From Streptomyces sp. NBC_00433 (GTDB lineage: Bacteria > Actinomycetota > Actinomycetes > Streptomycetales > Streptomycetaceae), in NCBI GenBank assembly GCA_036015235.1, contig CP107926.1:2356001-2420000 (forward strand): 64,000 nt of DNA. Direction: 5' to 3'. Below the pieces are notes generated by a model, which was not told the origin of the DNA, did no database searches, and saw nothing but the letters and a program-made list of their open reading frames with translations. How positions within the stretch are numbered: the stretch's first letter is position 1; every line of letters starts with the position of its first letter. Shown in pieces: positions 25,217 to 33,332 of this stretch. Position numbers and translations under genes: made by a program.

Positions 25217-26406
25217 GCGGCAAGACGCTGCCGGCCGGGACCCGGATCACCCTGGCGTTCAGCACCCGGGTGGGTATCGTCGCCGTCACCAGCGGCACCC
25301 GCTACCAAGAGGCGGACACGCTCCTGACGACCGCCGGGTTCACCCGGCGCGAGGACGGCACCAGCACCCTGTCCACTGCGGACGCGGACACAGCACGGCG
25401 GGCGCTGACCGCCCTGACCCGGCTGACCGCCGACCAGGACATGACGCTGACCGCCAGCAGCCGGGCCTGGCTGGGCGACACCGCCACCCGCATCGCCGCC
25501 CTGCTGCCCGGACAGTGGCACACGAGGATCGAGGTCTACGCCCTGCCGGTCTGGCAGGCCGACCTGGACGGGACACTGTGGGACGCAGGGGCGCTGGCGA
25601 CCGCACTGCGCTCCGACCGTGTCCCCCACGCGGCCGTTCTGGCCGATGGCCGGGGCACCGAACTCCTCATGGCCGACAGGCCCGGCCACAGCGACGAGCT
25701 CCTGATCGGCGCCTTCGTCCATGCCGACCTCCTCCCGCCGCCGCGCGAGGATCCCGGTGGGCCGCACTCGATCACCACCACCACCGACCCCGCCATTGCA
25801 GCCCATGCGATCACCGGCCGGCTCCTGCCCGCCTACCGAGCCGCCGTTTACCAGCGGCGCGCCCAGGAGGTCGCCACCCACCTCGCGCACGCACTGAACA
25901 CCGGGACCGCCCGCCCACCGGTCCGCGGCGAGGGACATGCCGAGGTCAACCCCGGCCCAGAGCCCGACGCGAATGACCGGGACCGCCTCGAACACCGGCA
26001 CCGCGAGGACACCTGGAGCGACTTCCTGCCCTTCCTCGTCCACGGGCAGGCCCTGTTGGACCACCTGCAGACCGCCCTCCTCACGCGCGAGGAGCACGCC
26101 GCCCTGGCCGGGCTGCGCGAGGCGCTGCGACACGGCGAGAACGTCCGTGACTCGTGGACGGCCGCGCTCAGGTACACCCCTGTCCGACCTGACCTGCCGC
26201 CCGCCGACGAGACCTACGCCGAGGCGGTCGCCGCCCGCAACGCGCAAGCCGGCCCGGCGCTGGCCGCCTGGCTCGAACACGGCCCGGCCCTGGTCGACCT
26301 CGCCCACCGGCACCCACCGACCGGTGAACCGTCGGTGATACCGCGCGCACTTCCACCAGCCCCTCCAGCCGGGCCGCCCGGCAGACGCCGCGGCACCGCC
26401 TCCTGA
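25213..26406 (+). CDS. Large DUF317-related protein
   Basis: 397 aa. GTG at 25213 overlaps the previous stop (GTGA). Residues about 12-210 look like two divergent DUF317-type units (ITLAFSTRVGIVAVTSGTRY, SSRAWLGDTATRIAALLPG; GHSDELLIGAFVHADLLP). Residues 250-370 are helical (FLPFLVHGQALLDHLQTALL, LAGLREALRHGENVRDSWTA), resembling the helical-domain family, so it may be a fusion of both families. The tail is Pro-rich. Confidence 0.65.
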   Translation: MSGKTLPAGTRITLAFSTRVGIVAVTSGTRYQEADTLLTTAGFTRREDGTSTLSTADADTARRALTALTRLTADQDMTLTASSRAWLGDTATRIAALLPGQWHTRIEVYALPVWQADLDGTLWDAGALATALRSDRVPHAAVLADGRGTELLMADRPGHSDELLIGAFVHADLLPPPREDPGGPHSITTTTDPAIAAHAITGRLLPAYRAAVYQRRAQEVATHLAHALNTGTARPPVRGEGHAEVNPGPEPDANDRDRLEHRHREDTWSDFLPFLVHGQALLDHLQTALLTREEHAALAGLREALRHGENVRDSWTAALRYTPVRPDLPPADETYAEAVAARNAQAGPALAAWLEHGPALVDLAHRHPPTGEPSVIPRALPPAPPAGPPGRRRGTAS

Positions 26407-26436
26407 CCACACCCACCCACCGATGAAGGGCACCGC

Positions 26437-27618
26437 ATCCCCGCAGATCCGACCCCGGCACCCGAACTGCTGGACCACCTCACCGGCTTCGCGGTGCGCT
26501 ATCACGTCGAACACCTCGCCTGCACCACCGCCCTTCGGCAACTGCCCTGGGCCTACGGGGAGATCACCGAGCCGGCAGCCGCCCGCAGGGCTGTCGAGCA
26601 CCGCAACCGCCAGGTGACCGACGCCTTCACCACCCATCTGCTCCCGCACACCACCAGCCTGCTCCACCTCGTCCGGCAAGGGCTCGACGCGATGCCGCCC
26701 GCCGGTCACCACGCCGGGTGGCGGCTGCTGCTGGACGACCTGGACCACGCCACCGAACGCATCCACCACCACCTCGACGCCGGCCCTGCGGCCGGCACCG
26801 GCTACCAGGTGCGCATGCGCGCGCAGCTCTGGCCGTACCTGACCACCTGGGCCGAGCACTCGCTGATTGTCCGCGACCTGGCCGGCCAGCACCGCGCCGC
26901 CGACGTCCCGGTACTGCCCGCGGCCGAACGGGAGCAGTTGACCGCACTGGTACTGGATGCCCGAGACCGGGGGGAGCTGGAGCCGTTCGAGTCCTGGTAC
27001 GACGCGGCCGGCCGCCGCATCACCCTGGCCTACCTCACCGGGCACGACGACTCCACCGTCCTGGCCCTGGCCGAAGGCCCCGGCGGCGACATCACCGCCC
27101 TGGGACGGTACGAAACCGAGTACGAAGCGGGCCGGGCCAGCCCGCCTCCGGTTCCCGCCGGAGTGCTGCGACCCGACGCGCCCTGGCGCAACGAGCAGCC
27201 CCAGCCCCAGCCCGAGGGCGACCTCGGTGACCTCATCCAGGACGTCATCACCTCCGCGCACACCGGAGACGTCTCCCGCTCCATCGCCGCAGCCGTGGAC
27301 AGCGACAACCGCCAGCGCGGACCGCTTCTGCAACTCGCCGGCTTCCTCCGCGCGTGCGCGGAGTTCGCCGACGCCCTCGACACCGCTCAGGGCCACAAGA
27401 CCGCCGCCCGCCTGACCGTGCTCCCCGCCCAGGCCGACACCCTCACCCGGGAACTCGCAGCGGCCGGTGAAGAACTCGGCGCACAGGTCGCAGTCCTGCC
27501 GCCGTACCGCGTTCCGTACCCGCGGCACGTGGCCCTGCCGCCCGGTCCGGCGCTGCAGACCACCGTGCCACCCCAGGCAGCCGGCAACGCGCCCGCGGCC
27601 GGCCCGCGCAGGACATGA
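26437..27618 (+). CDS. Hypothetical protein with helical-domain C-terminus, ATC start
   Basis: 393 aa. AAGGG at 26426-26430 stands 6 bases before ATC at 26437. The next in-frame canonical start is GTG 26494, which would cut into the first helix (ELLDHLTGFAVRYHVEHLA). Residues 1-150 are helical with many His. Residues 165-240 hold a mixed segment (LVLDARDRGELEPFESWYDA, GRRITLAYLTGHDDSTVLA). Residues 255-350 carry the cluster's helical domain (LGDLIQDVITSAHTGDVSRS, GPLLQLAGFLRACAEFADAL). ATGA overlap with the next gene. Function unknown. Confidence 0.65.
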   Translation: MPADPTPAPELLDHLTGFAVRYHVEHLACTTALRQLPWAYGEITEPAAARRAVEHRNRQVTDAFTTHLLPHTTSLLHLVRQGLDAMPPAGHHAGWRLLLDDLDHATERIHHHLDAGPAAGTGYQVRMRAQLWPYLTTWAEHSLIVRDLAGQHRAADVPVLPAAEREQLTALVLDARDRGELEPFESWYDAAGRRITLAYLTGHDDSTVLALAEGPGGDITALGRYETEYEAGRASPPPVPAGVLRPDAPWRNEQPQPQPEGDLGDLIQDVITSAHTGDVSRSIAAAVDSDNRQRGPLLQLAGFLRACAEFADALDTAQGHKTAARLTVLPAQADTLTRELAAAGEELGAQVAVLPPYRVPYPRHVALPPGPALQTTVPPQAAGNAPAAGPRRT

Positions 27619-28766
27619 CCACTCCGCCCGGCCCCGCAACCACCAGGCGATTCCTCCAGAAAGGCGGCACGCAACCGGATACCGACCAGATAGCGGTGAC
27701 CATCTCACGCCCAGGCGGGCGGGTCACCGCCCGCACCAGCGGACCCTTCGACCGGGCGGACCGCGCCCCCGGCCAGGAGCACGGATACGCTCACATCACC
27801 ACCCCGCTGCGCCGGCGCGGGTTGGTCTGCACGGTCGAATACGGACTGAGCGCCTACATCGTGTGCGCGGAACTGCACGACCGCAGCACGCTGGTCATCT
27901 CCCCGCCGCAGGAACCGCCGGCCGAACACCCGCCCGGCCGCCCGCCCAGCTGGCTCGTCACCCGAAGCCACCCCTACGACACGGCAGTTCACAGCGTGGT
28001 GTACAACTCCGAACCCGGTGGACCGCACGCGCAGCATCACGGAGATGTCCCGCCGCTCCTTGCCGCCATCGAGACCTTCCTGGACCAGCTCGGCATACCA
28101 CCCCGCAGCCCGATAGCCACCTTCGCCCGGTTCAACGCCGCGGACGCGATCCTTCACCGCGCCGGCTTCGTCGCCGAGGTCACCGACCGCGGCCGACTCC
28201 ACCACCTCCCGGCCGCCATGACCGACCCCGCTGAGCAACGCCGCACCGTGACCCGCGCCTACGACGCCCTGCGGGCCGCCGGCATCGCCGTCGCCTGCGA
28301 TGCCGCTCTGCTCGCCCCCGATGCTCCACCCCAGGCCGATCACCGAGTGCACCTCGGCGACCACCTCGCCGATCTGGCCCGGTCCATCGCTCGCGCGGAC
28401 CACACCCGCCAGGTGGTCACGTCGCTGAGCGAGCTGACCGCGCCCGGCAACGGCGCCCTGGACCGCATCACCGAGGTCCTCAACGCCACAGCCGGGTGGT
28501 GGGAGGGCCTCGCCCACCCGGTCGATCCGCTCCATGCCGACGACCTGCGCCGAGTCGCCCGAGCACTGACCGTCTCCTTCCTGGAGATCCGGATACTGCG
28601 CGACGCCTTGGCCGACCGCCACACCGCGCACCCGCTACGAATCCGCCCCGGTGCGGTCAAAGCCGCAGGATCCACTGCCGGCGCCGCGCTCGCCTCGGTA
28701 CCGAAGACCCCGCCGGCCACCGGTATTCACGCGGCGTCGCCGACCCCGCCCCGGGCGCGATCATGA
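27615..28766 (+). CDS. Hypothetical protein with helical-domain C-terminus
   Basis: 383 aa, ATG at 27615 in an ATGA overlap. Residues 15-145 form an unrecognised mixed domain (ITTPLRRRGLVCTVEYGLSA). Residues 160-250 (FARFNAADAILHRAGFVAEV, YDALRAAGIAVACDAALLAP) resemble the N-terminal part of the protein at 55861-56445. Residues 255-350 carry the helical domain (DLARSIARADHTRQVVTSLS, GALDRITEVLNATAGWWEGL). Its stop overlaps the small ORF at 28763. Confidence 0.62.
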   Translation: MTTPPGPATTRRFLQKGGTQPDTDQIAVTISRPGGRVTARTSGPFDRADRAPGQEHGYAHITTPLRRRGLVCTVEYGLSAYIVCAELHDRSTLVISPPQEPPAEHPPGRPPSWLVTRSHPYDTAVHSVVYNSEPGGPHAQHHGDVPPLLAAIETFLDQLGIPPRSPIATFARFNAADAILHRAGFVAEVTDRGRLHHLPAAMTDPAEQRRTVTRAYDALRAAGIAVACDAALLAPDAPPQADHRVHLGDHLADLARSIARADHTRQVVTSLSELTAPGNGALDRITEVLNATAGWWEGLAHPVDPLHADDLRRVARALTVSFLEIRILRDALADRHTAHPLRIRPGAVKAAGSTAGAALASVPKTPPATGIHAASPTPPRARS

Positions 28767-29032
28767 AAGTCCGCTCTGCCGTTCGTCTGCCGGCCGGGAC
28801 ACTGCTCGGCCGCCTACTCAACGGCGTGGCCGCCGACGATCCTGCCTCTCGTCCAGCACGACGGCGGCACACCAGCGCGTGGCAGGGCACCGTGCGCGCT
28901 CTGCTCGTTCGCCCCCGCCGCACCTCGGCCGCCCCGTCGACCGAGACGGCCAGACCCGGGTCGCCGGCGCGTTCCTCACCGCCGGGGCCCTCACCGCGCC
29001 CGGCACATCGACCGAGGCTTACGCGTTGCTGA
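28763..29032 (+). CDS. Short ORF, possibly a frameshifted gene
   Basis: 89 aa from ATG 28763 (ATGA overlap). The first 45 residues (KVRSAVRLPAGTLLGRLLNG) look protein-like, then the frame becomes Pro/Ser/Arg-rich. In frame +2 relative to it, the sequence after about 28935 reads DRDGQTRVAGAFLTAGALTA and runs to a stop at 29088, which looks more like real protein. A frameshift near 28900-28935 in a longer gene (28763-29088) would explain both. Function unknown. Confidence 0.4.
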   Translation: MKVRSAVRLPAGTLLGRLLNGVAADDPASRPARRRHTSAWQGTVRALLVRPRRTSAAPSTETARPGSPARSSPPGPSPRPAHRPRLTRC

Positions 29033-29084
29033 TCGCCCCCCGACAGCCCATGAACCCCACACCCACTTCGCAAGGAGAATCGGC

Positions 29085-29276
29085 TTGACCGTTGTCGGTA
29101 AGCACGGCTATCCGAAGTTGCGGAATGCTTGCCGGTCCGGGATCTGCAGGTGGTCGGCTGCGGCGTGCTCAACGGCTCAGTACGACGTGCCAGGAGGCGT
29201 CTGGCGGGTGAAACGTGCGTCGACGACCAGCCGGATCGCTAACACCGGCTGGTCGTCGGGGATGGTGCCGAGGTAG
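29085..29276 (+). pseudogene. Short ORF truncated at the island's left junction
   Basis: 63 aa from TTG 29085, with AAGGAG 7 bases upstream, so a real gene probably began here. After about 12 codons the sequence enters the left copy of the imperfect direct repeat that also occurs at 33149. The remaining residues (Cys, Ser and Trp-rich) look non-native. Best explained as a gene start cut by insertion of the 29.1-37.4 kb island. Inference. Confidence 0.4.
29121..29210 (+). repeat. Imperfect direct repeat, left copy
   Basis: About 90 bases matching 33149-33237 in the same orientation. The best block is CTGCGGCGTGCTCAAC, then A or G, then GCTCAGTACG (one mismatch in about 30 bases), preceded in both by GGTCCGGGA-CTGCAG. 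The copies flank the NACHT gene about 4 kb apart. Possible attachment sites or remnants of a duplicated insertion site. Confidence 0.65.
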
Positions 29277-29360
29277 CCGTGCCCGGCCACAATGGCACCG
29301 GGCCGGAAGATCAAGTGGCGCCGCAGGGCGGTCGCGGTGATCGTCAACGACCTTAAAGTT

Positions 29361-30519
29361 CTACTGACCGTCCTCACGCCTCTCGAGGTGGTGCTGCAGG
29401 TCGAGATGGCGGAACTGGTACAAGCTGCCGACTTGGCGGAAAACGCCGTGGTGGGTGTGGGCGTCCTCCATAAAGGCCATGAGATCGCGCGGCAGGCGGT
29501 GGCGCAGCATGAGGTAGTAGCGCGCCAGATGGAACGGTCCGGACGCGGTACGGGTCAGTGCGGCGGCCGGGCCGAAGAGGATGCTGCTCCAGAAGCCGAG
29601 AAGGAAACCCATGCCAAGTCCATCTTCGAGATTCTTCAGCAGCGTATGGTCATTCGGGCTGAGCATGGCCTCGACCAGTGCCAGCAGCACACCGAGGAGA
29701 GGACCAACAACACAGCTCGCCGCAATCACCGTACTAACGGCCAGCCTCCTGAACACCCGCCGATCACGGCCCAGTGCCGCTGCCGGGCTGGCAATTGCGG
29801 TGAGATCCGTAGGGGTCGATGTCCAACCGACGATGGCAACGGTAACCAGTCCAAGGACCGTTGCCACCATGACGCCGATGGCTGCTTCGGTCAGGACGCC
29901 AAGGGGGATGCCAATGGTCAGGGCTGCGCTCAGGGCAATGAGGAGTTCTCGGCGGCCGCCGGACCAGCGAGTACCCACTACGGGTGCGGACCGTGCGCGC
30001 AGCCCGTTCAGCCAGATGAGCAGTACGCCGATGGCTATCTGGACTGCAGGCACGGCGGTGAGCAACAAAACGGTGTCCGGAACAGAGTCCAGCCACTCCC
30101 CGAGAGGCGGCAGCAGCATCAAGATGAACAGCGGCATCCACCCGATGTCCGCAATGAAGTCCAGTGCCTCCGCCACTCCCATGGCACCTGAATCGCGGGC
30201 TACGTGGCCGGCGAGCGCCACCAGCAGGGTGAATAGGTACGCAACCATGCCCACGACGGCGCCGCTCAATAGCCGCAGTTGCCGTTGCGGGACGGCGAGC
30301 CGCACCTGCCACCACGCCAAGTCAGGGGCTCCTCCGGAGCTGCGGCGCAAATGGCCGGCGAGGAAACCCATCGTCCGTGCGACCTGAGGGGGCGCCCAGG
30401 CACAGATGTGCCTGGGATGGGGGCGATAGGCCGCAGTCAGGAAGCAATCGAAGAGATGTACCCGGACGGCTTCGGCACTGCTGAAGCGAACCGGATCACA
30501 CAACTCGGCAGGCTCGGGG
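29361..30519 (-). pseudogene. NACHT-family NTPase, C-terminal half (gene split by IS3-family element)
   Basis: C-terminal half of the gene whose N-terminal half is at 31786-32924. The open frame gives 380 aa from 30503. It holds several membrane helices (LLSGAVVGMVAYLFTLLVAL, VVGPLLGVLLALVEAML) and ends in the typical Streptomyces NACHT tail (PRDLMAFMEDAHTHHGVFRQ, VGSLYQFRHLDLQHHLER). Removing the IS and one GGG target copy joins it in frame to the N-terminal half. Together they form 766 codons, a normal membrane-linked NACHT protein. The half alone lacks the NTPase domain. Confidence 0.85.
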
Positions 30520-30551
30520 GGGTCTGGTGCAGGGTTGGGTGACAGGTTCGT

Positions 30552-31429
30552 TCACGCGGCCTGGAGGGCCGGTGTGGTCATGACGGTCTCGTACTCGACG
30601 GGTGTGAGCCGGCCGAGGGAGGCTTGCCTGCGGCGCCGGTGGTAGGTCCTTTCGATCCAGGTCACGATGGCGATCCGCAGTTCCTGGCGGGTGGCCCACT
30701 GCCGGCGGTCGAGGACGTTCTTCTGCAGCAGGCTGAAGAAGGACTCCATGGCCGCGTTGTCGCCTGCCGCCCCGACCCTCCCTATCGAGCCGACGATCTG
30801 GTGGCGGTCCAGCGCCCGGACGAATTTCCGGGAGCGAAATTGCGATCCGCGATCGCTGTGCAGAACGCACCCGGCAACGCTCTCGCGTCGGGCAACGGCA
30901 TTGGCCAGGGCTGCGACGGCCAGGCGCGACTTCATCCGCGAGTCGATGGAGTAGCCCACGATCCTCTTGCTGAAGACGTCCTTGACTGCGCAGAGATACA
31001 GCTTTCCTTCCCCGTGGCGTGTTCGGTGATGTCGGTGAGCCACAGCCGATTCGGCGCACTCGCGGTGAAGTCGCGGCGGACGAGGTCGTCGTGGACCGGC
31101 GGTCCGGCCTTCTTGACGCTGCCGCGCTTCTTGCCGAACACGCTCCACCAGCGGTTGTCCCGGCAGATCCGCCACGCGGTCCGGTCCGCCATACCGGCTC
31201 CCCCGGCGCGGGCCTCGTCGGCAAGGAAGCGATAGCCGAACTCCGGATCCTCCCGGTGGGCGTCGAACAACGCGTTCGCTCGATACGCCTCCTCGAGCGC
31301 GGCATCGGCCACTGGCTTGTCCAGCCAGCGGTAGTAGGGCTGGCGGGAGAGCTTCAGGACCCGGCACGCGACCGTGACGGGAGTACCGCCTGCGGCCAGC
31401 TCTTTCACGAGCGGGTAGATCCTTTTCCC
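30552..31429 (-). pseudogene. IS3-family transposase OrfB (DDE), frameshifted
   Basis: Reading from near 31429: IYPLVKELAAGGTPVTVACR, then APNRLWLTDITEHATG with the first catalytic Asp. The reading frame then breaks at a run of four C on the plus strand (31010-31013), where a fifth would restore ATGEGKLYLCA. In the next frame it continues KDVFSKRIVGYSIDS, VLHSDRGSQFRS (second Asp) and DNAAMESFFSLLQKN (catalytic Glu), ending at 30552. A one-base deletion in a homopolymer, real or a sequencing error, is the simplest explanation. It would normally be made by -1 frameshifting from orfA at the GGGAAAAGG site near 31421-31429. Confidence 0.85.
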
Positions 31430-31713
31430 GGCAGGTTCGCCTGCGACAGATAGGCCGCGGCCCGGCGAAGGACCTCGTTCTCCTGTTCCAGCAGCTTGAT
31501 CCGCCGCCGTGCTTCCCGCAGCTCCGCACTCTCCTGGCGGGTAGTTCCGGGCTTTGTCCCCTCGTCGATGTCCGCGTGGCGCATCCACTTGAACAGCGTC
31601 ATCGCGTGCACGCCGAAGTCGGCGGCCACCTGCTCGACCGTCACGCCCGGGCCGCGGTTCCTCGCGACCCGCACGACGTCCTGACGGAACTCTTCCGGAT
31701 AAGGCTTGGGCAC
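31405..31713 (-). CDS. IS3-family transposase OrfA
   Basis: 102 aa. Helix-turn-helix (YPEEFRQDVVRVARNRGPGV, VEQVAADFGVHAMTLFKWMR) followed by a leucine-zipper-like helix (ELREARRRIKLLEQENEVLR), the standard OrfA layout for end binding and multimerisation. GTG at 31713 has AAGGA 7 bases upstream; the longer frame to 31746 is unlikely. It overlaps orfB, with slippery GGGAAAAGG on the minus strand close to its 3' end for the transframe transposase. Confidence 0.85.
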   Translation of the reverse strand: MPKPYPEEFRQDVVRVARNRGPGVTVEQVAADFGVHAMTLFKWMRHADIDEGTKPGTTRQESAELREARRRIKLLEQENEVLRRAAAYLSQANLPGKGSTRS

Positions 31714-31785
31714 AGCGACATCCTTCCCACCCGCCCCACAGGGCAAGCCAGTTCAGACGTCACCCGATCGTGCACCAGACCCGGG

Positions 31786-32924
31786 AGATGTTCAGGACCC
31801 TCTCCTGGACGGGGGTTGTAGATTGTCCGGGCCAGAAAGAGCGCTAACGGGGTGGATAGCGCCACTGCGACGGGAGCGCCGGAACCGAGCTGGGAGCACA
31901 CGCGCTCCCAGCGCCCAGCAGACTCCGTACCGGTGCCGCCCGCGTCACGGCGCAAGTAGGCCGCCGCAGCCACAGCGTCCACCGGCTGCAGTTCAATACC
32001 GGCCGCGCCGCTGAGACGTACCGGAACTCCCGACGAGGGACGCAGTGCCGTCCTGTATTCGGCCAGACGGCTGGACAGCACCAGCGGGCGGCCTGGTGGC
32101 AGCGCCTGGTTTATCGCGTCCAAAGCAGCCGCACGAGAGCGTGGGGCCAACTCGTCCAGGCCGTCCAAAAGCGGCACGACCAGCCGGTGTTCCAGCAGGG
32201 TCTGGGCACGGCCGACCGACTGGCCGGGCCCGGCGAAGGCTGGGTAGTCAACCGCAAGGCGCTCGGCCATCCAGCTCTCCAGATCTTGCGTGTGCGGATC
32301 CCACGAAGCCAGTGCAAAAATGACAGGAACCGGGCCACCAGCAGGCCGCTGCTCCAAAAGCTCCAGTGCAAGCCGCAGCAGAAGCATCGTCTTGCCCGAG
32401 CCGGGCTGGCCCAGCACGATAAGACGGCGGCCGGGCAGGCGCTGCAAGAACAGCTCACCGATGTCGTCCCCGGTGCTGGCGAGAACAGCCGGAATAGCCG
32501 CCCTGTTCAAGCGAAGCAGAGCTGACCAGGACTCGGTTAGGCCGCTGTCAGCGGGACGCCAGGACACCGGCAACGGGTAAGGGTCATTGAGCCGCCGTAC
32601 CCGCGCCTCGGCATCCCATTGGCTGCGCACCGCCACCGCGAACTCTTCCACGGACGCACTGGAATCGATTGCCGGGAAACTCTCTCCCGCACCCCGGTAA
32701 GCCAACCACGACACAGCCAGAGAAGCCAGGCCGAACACGAGACCCAGCGCGCTCACTCCCGCATCGGCCAGCGAAGTCCGGCCCGTCAGCCAGCACCACA
32801 CGATGGCCAGAACCCCTGCTGTGCCACCACCCAGCATGAGCACCAGCACCCGGTCTCGGGACCGGTATTCCCCTCTCACCACGCGCCCCCCGGCACTTGC
32901 CGACCGTCCAATCGGTTGCCCCAC
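31786..32924 (-). pseudogene. NACHT-family NTPase, N-terminal half (gene split by IS3-family element)
   Basis: Two N-terminal membrane helices (residues about 27-46 and 56-75), then a NACHT domain: Walker A LGQPGSGKTM (about 171-180) and Walker B LVVPLLDGLDELAP near 247, followed by LVLSSRLAEYRTAL. NACHT NTPases are STAND-type signalling proteins; several bacterial ones act in phage defence, and in Streptomyces such membrane-linked forms are common and mostly unstudied. The coding frame runs into the IS after EHLP at 31786. GTG at 32924 is the longest start; an internal GTG with GGGGGG upstream near residue 16 is possible. Confidence 0.85.
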
Positions 32925-33332
32925 CCGAAACAGAGGGAAAGTACATGCTCAACCGGTTGGGCGGAGGTCTCAAACCAGCGCCACTTCCCTCGTCGCCCGA
33001 CCGTACCGGCGACACCATGGATAGCGCGAGAGCGCACAACCGGCGCACCACAGCCTGGCAGCATCCCTGCGGGGGGCTCCTCCGGGGAACTGGCCGAGTG
33101 CGGCTCGAGGTGAGGGAATGCCGGTCCCGGAGTCAGCGGGCCGGGTCCCGGATGCTTGCCCGGTCCGGGACCTGCAGTGCCCGGCTGCGGCGTGCTCAAC
33201 AGCTCAGTACGGCTGCCAGGGGGCGGGTGTGGGTGGCAAGGTGTTCTGCCAGTGCTGTTACTGCCTGCCAGCCCGCTGCCGCGCGTCGTCGTCTCCCGTC
33301 GCTCTCTGTTGCGGAATCGCGGCACAGCCTAG
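32925..33332. other. Intergenic region upstream of the NACHT gene
   Basis: 408 bases without a convincing gene. It should hold the NACHT promoter (minus strand) and contains the right direct repeat and, within it, an 8-bp hairpin: GGTCCCGG at 33144-33151 and CCGGGACC at 33165-33172. I saw no start with a good ribosome site followed by a long frame here. Confidence 0.5.
33149..33237 (+). repeat. Imperfect direct repeat, right copy
   Basis: Same-strand match to 29121-29210 over about 90 bases, with small indels. The right copy also carries one arm of a hairpin (see 32925-33332) that the left copy lacks. Together the copies bracket the NACHT gene and its IS. Confidence 0.65.

Larger units (their letters stand above)
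30520..31782 (-). mobile_element. IS3-family insertion sequence, 1263 bp
   Basis: Bounded by inverted repeats GGGTCTGGTGCA (30520-30531) and its complement (31771-31782), continuing imperfectly inward. Flanked by a 3-bp target duplication GGG (30517-30519 and 31783-31785). It carries overlapping orfA and orfB on the minus strand with an A-rich slippery site between them, the IS3 arrangement. It splits a NACHT gene; excision with one GGG copy restores that gene's frame exactly. orfB has an extra frameshift, so this copy is probably not autonomous. Confidence 0.9.

Noticed and set aside
24826..27708. 960-codon minus-strand ORF
   Set aside because: Antisense to DUF317 and helical genes that have coupled starts and domain motifs; composition typical of shadow frames.
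29121..33237. Direct repeats as tRNA-derived att sites
   Set aside because: No tRNA cloverleaf or CCA-like end could be drawn from either copy.
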